The notes below the pieces were generated by a model, which was not told the origin of the DNA, did not search any database, and saw only the letters and a program-made list of their open reading frames with translations. 61,765 nt of DNA from NCBI GenBank assembly GCA_019359035.1, contig JAHHIC010000095.1, forward strand, positions 1 through 61,765. The letters run 5' to 3'. How positions within the stretch are numbered: position 1 is the first letter of the stretch; the number at the start of each line of letters is the position of its first letter. Both the position numbers and the translations under genes were made by a program. This DNA comes from Scytonematopsis contorta HA4267-MV1 (GTDB taxonomy: Bacteria > Cyanobacteriota > Cyanobacteriia > Cyanobacteriales > Nostocaceae). Positions 59,326-61,765 of this stretch are shown here, in pieces.

Positions 59326-60621
59326 ATGCAAATAGCTGTCCCGAAAATCTTTCAAAACTTTCAAAAAAGGTGGCAAATCATCCTAGCTCTTGGGGTTGGT
59401 ACTGTAGGAATTGCATTCGCAATATTTTTACAAACTCGCATTCCACCAAAGCAGCAAGCTTTATCGGATGTTCCGGTTCAACCTGTAAAAGCCGTTACTT
59501 CCCTTGGACGACTGGAACCGCAAGGAGAAGTGATTCAGCTAGCAGCATCTACTTCAGGAAGCCGCATTGGAGAATTATTAGTGAAGGTTGGGGATAAGGT
59601 GCAACAAGGACAAATAATTGCAATTTTGGATACTCGCAACCGCCTGAAAGCGGCTCTTTTACAAGCGAAACAAAGAGTAGATGTGGCAAAAACTCGGTTG
59701 GCTCAAGTTAAAGCGGGAGCAAAACGTGGAGAAATTGACGCGCAACAAGCAACTGTAAATAAATTGCAAACCGAACGTCGTACAGACATTACAGCGCAAC
59801 AAGCAGCGATTGGACGCTTACAAGCCGAGCAAAATACTGAAATTACTGCCCAAAAAGCAACGATTAAACAGCTAGAAGCTGAGTTAAAAAATGCCCAACT
59901 GGAGGATGAACGTCATCAATTTTTGTTTAATCAAGGGGTAATTACTGCATCGCTGCGAGATAGCAAACGTCTGGTGGAGGATATAGCAAAAGATAAATTA
60001 AATGAAGCAAGAGCACAACTGAGTCGTATTGAATCGAGTCGAGAGCAGCAAATTCGAGAAGCACAAGCAAAGTTACAGCAAATCCAGACAGCTCAGTTAG
60101 ACCAGATTCAGTCAGCTAAAGCGACTTTAGATAAAATTGCTGAAGTTCGACCTGTGGATGTACGAGCGGCAGAAGCTGATGTAAAAAGTGCGGCTATTGC
60201 TGTTCAGCAAGCGCAAGCTGAGTTGGATTTGGCTTACATTCGCGCACCTAGGAGTGGGCAAATTCTCAAGATTCACACTTGGTCTGGGGAAATTGTTGAT
60301 AGCCAAAAAGGAATTGCGTCTTTAGGACAAACAAGTCAGATGTATGCTGTTGCTGAGGTTTATGAAACCGATTTACCGCGAATCCGCACCGGACAGAAAG
60401 CGAAAGTAACCAGTGTTAGTGGTGGTTCTTTAGCGGAAGCATTTGAAGGTGTTGTAGATGAGGTTGGATTAGAAATTGCTAAAAAAGATGTTTTAAATAC
60501 CGACCCCGCAGCCCAAATTGATGCGCGGGTAGTAGAGGTAAAAATTCGCCTCAATTCAGAATCGAGTCGAAAAGTTGCAGGATTAACAAATATGAAAGTA
60601 AGGGTAGAGATTGAACTATGA
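59326..60621 (+). CDS. devB: DevB-like membrane fusion protein of an ABC exporter
   Basis: A 431-residue periplasmic adaptor. One N-terminal membrane anchor (IILALGVGTVGIAFAIFLQ), then RLEPQGEVIQLAA and VKVGDKVQQGQIIAILDT (lipoyl-like half), a long coiled-coil hairpin (about 110-300, Gln/Ala-rich) and LAYIRAPRSGQILKIHTWSG with beta-barrel TDLPRIRTGQKAKVTSV. This is the DevB/HlyD order of cyanobacterial DevBCA exporters, such as the one for heterocyst glycolipids. The coiled coil should meet an outer-membrane TolC-type protein. A TTAGAGG site precedes the ATG. The stop overlaps the devC start (ATGA). Confidence 0.88.
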   Translation: MQIAVPKIFQNFQKRWQIILALGVGTVGIAFAIFLQTRIPPKQQALSDVPVQPVKAVTSLGRLEPQGEVIQLAASTSGSRIGELLVKVGDKVQQGQIIAILDTRNRLKAALLQAKQRVDVAKTRLAQVKAGAKRGEIDAQQATVNKLQTERRTDITAQQAAIGRLQAEQNTEITAQKATIKQLEAELKNAQLEDERHQFLFNQGVITASLRDSKRLVEDIAKDKLNEARAQLSRIESSREQQIREAQAKLQQIQTAQLDQIQSAKATLDKIAEVRPVDVRAAEADVKSAAIAVQQAQAELDLAYIRAPRSGQILKIHTWSGEIVDSQKGIASLGQTSQMYAVAEVYETDLPRIRTGQKAKVTSVSGGSLAEAFEGVVDEVGLEIAKKDVLNTDPAAQIDARVVEVKIRLNSESSRKVAGLTNMKVRVEIEL

Positions 60622-61661
60622 GACGCAACATACCCCTCGCTTGGCGACAATTAACTCACGAGCGTTCGCGCATGTTAGTTGCAATTGCCGGAATTGCCTT
60701 TGCTGATGTATTAATGTTTTTGCAAATGGGATTTCGGAGTGCGTTGTTTAATGGTGCAGTCCAGCTCCATACAATTTTAGATGGTGATATTTTTCTGGTA
60801 AGCGAACGCTATAAATCCTTAATTGCTCTAGATAAATTTACTGAGCGCCGACTCTATCAGGCTTTAGGATATGTAGGAGTAAAATCTGTTAGCCCTGTTT
60901 ACCTCAGCCCAGTACAGTGGAAAAATCCTGTCAATAAACAAGTTTGGAACCTCTATGCAATTGGTATTAATCCTGATGATATGGTAATTAATTTGTCGTC
61001 GGTTCAAGAAAAGCGAGAAAAACTTAGACAACCTGATACGGTAATGTTTGATGCAGGTGCGAGGAAAGAGTTTGGTCCGATATCTAAACTTTTTCAGCAA
61101 GATGCAGCTTTAAAAACCGAAGTGGAAAACCGCTCTGTTGATGTGGTGGGAATTTTTAAATTAGGCACTTCTTTTGGTATCAATGGTCATCTTATTACCA
61201 GCGACCTTAACTTTTTACGCTTATTTGGTCAACGACGACAAAGAGGACTAATTGACATTGGTGCAGTCAAACTAGAATCGGGGGTAAATACAGCGCAAAT
61301 ACTCAAAAATCTCCGTTCTGGACTACCAAATGATGTGCGAGTAATGACAAAGCAAGAATTTATGGAGCAAGAGAAGAATTTTTGGAATACTAGCACACCC
61401 GTTGGATATGTATTTGATTTAGGTGCGGTAATTGGGTTTATCGTAGGTGCTGTAATTGTTTATCAAATTCTTTTTAGCGATGTTTCCGACCATTTAGCTG
61501 AATATGCCACATTAAAAGCGATGGGTTTTAGAGATAGATATCTTCTGTTTGTTGTTTTTCAAGAAGCATTGATTTTAGCCGCAATGGGATTCGTACCCGG
61601 ATTTTCGATTTCGCTCGTTTTTTACCAAGTAACCCGTCAACAATACCTTCGCCAATTATGA
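60618..61661 (+). CDS. devC: DevC-like ABC permease, C-terminus truncated
   Basis: A 347-residue permease of the MacB/DevC type: PLAWRQLTHERSRMLVAIAG (first membrane helix follows), a large periplasmic domain, then GYVFDLGAVIGFIVGAVIVY, HLAEYATLKAMGFRDRYLLF and AAMGFVPGFSISLVFYQVT. DevC proteins run about 385 residues and end with one more membrane helix and a short cytosolic tail. Here the frame leaves the family after VFYQVTRQ and stops at 61661, so about 40-50 residues are missing. In another frame the bases just downstream read ANYEVVTEGLGAWIRPNEAI, apparently the tail of a different gene. No DevA ATPase gene lies in the remaining window. The exporter is therefore probably impaired. Confidence 0.82.
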   Translation: MRRNIPLAWRQLTHERSRMLVAIAGIAFADVLMFLQMGFRSALFNGAVQLHTILDGDIFLVSERYKSLIALDKFTERRLYQALGYVGVKSVSPVYLSPVQWKNPVNKQVWNLYAIGINPDDMVINLSSVQEKREKLRQPDTVMFDAGARKEFGPISKLFQQDAALKTEVENRSVDVVGIFKLGTSFGINGHLITSDLNFLRLFGQRRQRGLIDIGAVKLESGVNTAQILKNLRSGLPNDVRVMTKQEFMEQEKNFWNTSTPVGYVFDLGAVIGFIVGAVIVYQILFSDVSDHLAEYATLKAMGFRDRYLLFVVFQEALILAAMGFVPGFSISLVFYQVTRQQYLRQL

Positions 61662-61731
61662 AGTGGTGACAGAAGGTTTAGGGGCGTGGATACGTCCCAA
61701 TGAGGCTATTCTATCAAATATTTGAGATAAT

Positions 61732-61751
61732 AAAACCTTGTGTGGTTTTTT
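61732..61751 (+). terminator. Hairpin terminator AAAACC / GGTTTT with T run
   Basis: AAAACC (61732-61737), six-base loop, GGTTTT (61744-61749) followed by TT. It follows the truncated devC and the unidentified tail, and so may be the terminator of the gene whose tail was joined here. Confidence 0.5.
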
Positions 61752-61765
61752 CGGTAGCATCTTAA

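Overview
The window looks like a chromosomal stretch of a filamentous, probably heterocyst-forming cyanobacterium (Nostocales-like). The grounds are low G+C, many AT-rich spacers, dispersed GTAGAGACG-type palindromes and short G-rich tandem repeats, cyanobacterial families (CHAT/AAA-like/WD40 proteins, poly-HAMP hybrid kinase, group 2 sigma factor, small RRM RNA-binding protein, DevB/DevC-type exporter), and long two-component proteins. I recognised no rRNA, tRNA or CRISPR array.

Layout. 1-2.3 kb: a GH31 glucosidase that has lost its 5' end next to the start of an IS630-type transposase, then a frameshifted GNAT remnant. 2.3-4 kb: a nadR-pnuC nicotinamide riboside salvage operon. 4.1-6.3 kb: a truncated RHS/YD-repeat gene, a complete ParDE-like toxin-antitoxin pair with a likely operator, and remnants of an SDR and of a xanthine-dehydrogenase FAD subunit. 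6.7-13.8 kb: a membrane fatty-acid hydroxylase, an oxidoreductase group (SDR tail, NmrA-like, SnoaL-like) divergent from an AraC regulator, a second AraC gene split by about 0.48 kb, a DUF1772 protein and an MFS exporter. 13.9-22.5 kb: a MITE-like inverted repeat, a PIN-domain toxin-antitoxin pair, a GFA/hydrolase/TetR operon, a DHFR-like protein, an ABC-F ATPase with a possible attenuator leader, and a methyltransferase. 22.5-30.5 kb: an SLH protein, an LtrA remnant fused end-on to a sensor kinase, tandem cNBD histidine kinases, and a response-regulator/thioredoxin-reductase-like fusion that has lost its CxxC. 31.2-36.5 kb: a 1735-residue soluble poly-HAMP hybrid kinase. 36.7-46.8 kb: a group 2 sigma factor and two overlapping genes encoding a CHAT protease-AAA protein and an AAA-coiled-coil-14xWD40 protein, followed by a Gly-Gly leader peptide gene and a truncated second copy of its leader. 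46.9-57.3 kb: small secreted proteins, a lipoprotein, TPR, PstS-like, GNAT and RNA-binding proteins. 57.4-61.8 kb: HicAB, a MerR/carboxymuconolactone-decarboxylase pair, and a MarR-devB-devC efflux locus with matching palindromes before marR and before devB; devC lacks its usual C-terminus.

Two themes stand out. First, the region is full of gene remnants (GH31, GNAT twice, RHS, SDR twice, xanthine dehydrogenase, AraC twice, LtrA, an LRV-like piece, DevC), which points to repeated insertion and deletion, with three toxin-antitoxin pairs among them. Second, it is rich in signalling. The best candidate for an under-described system is the CHAT-AAA plus AAA-WD40 pair with the downstream Gly-Gly peptide; the cNBD-kinase/REC-TrxR-like operon and the palindrome-controlled MarR exporter come next.
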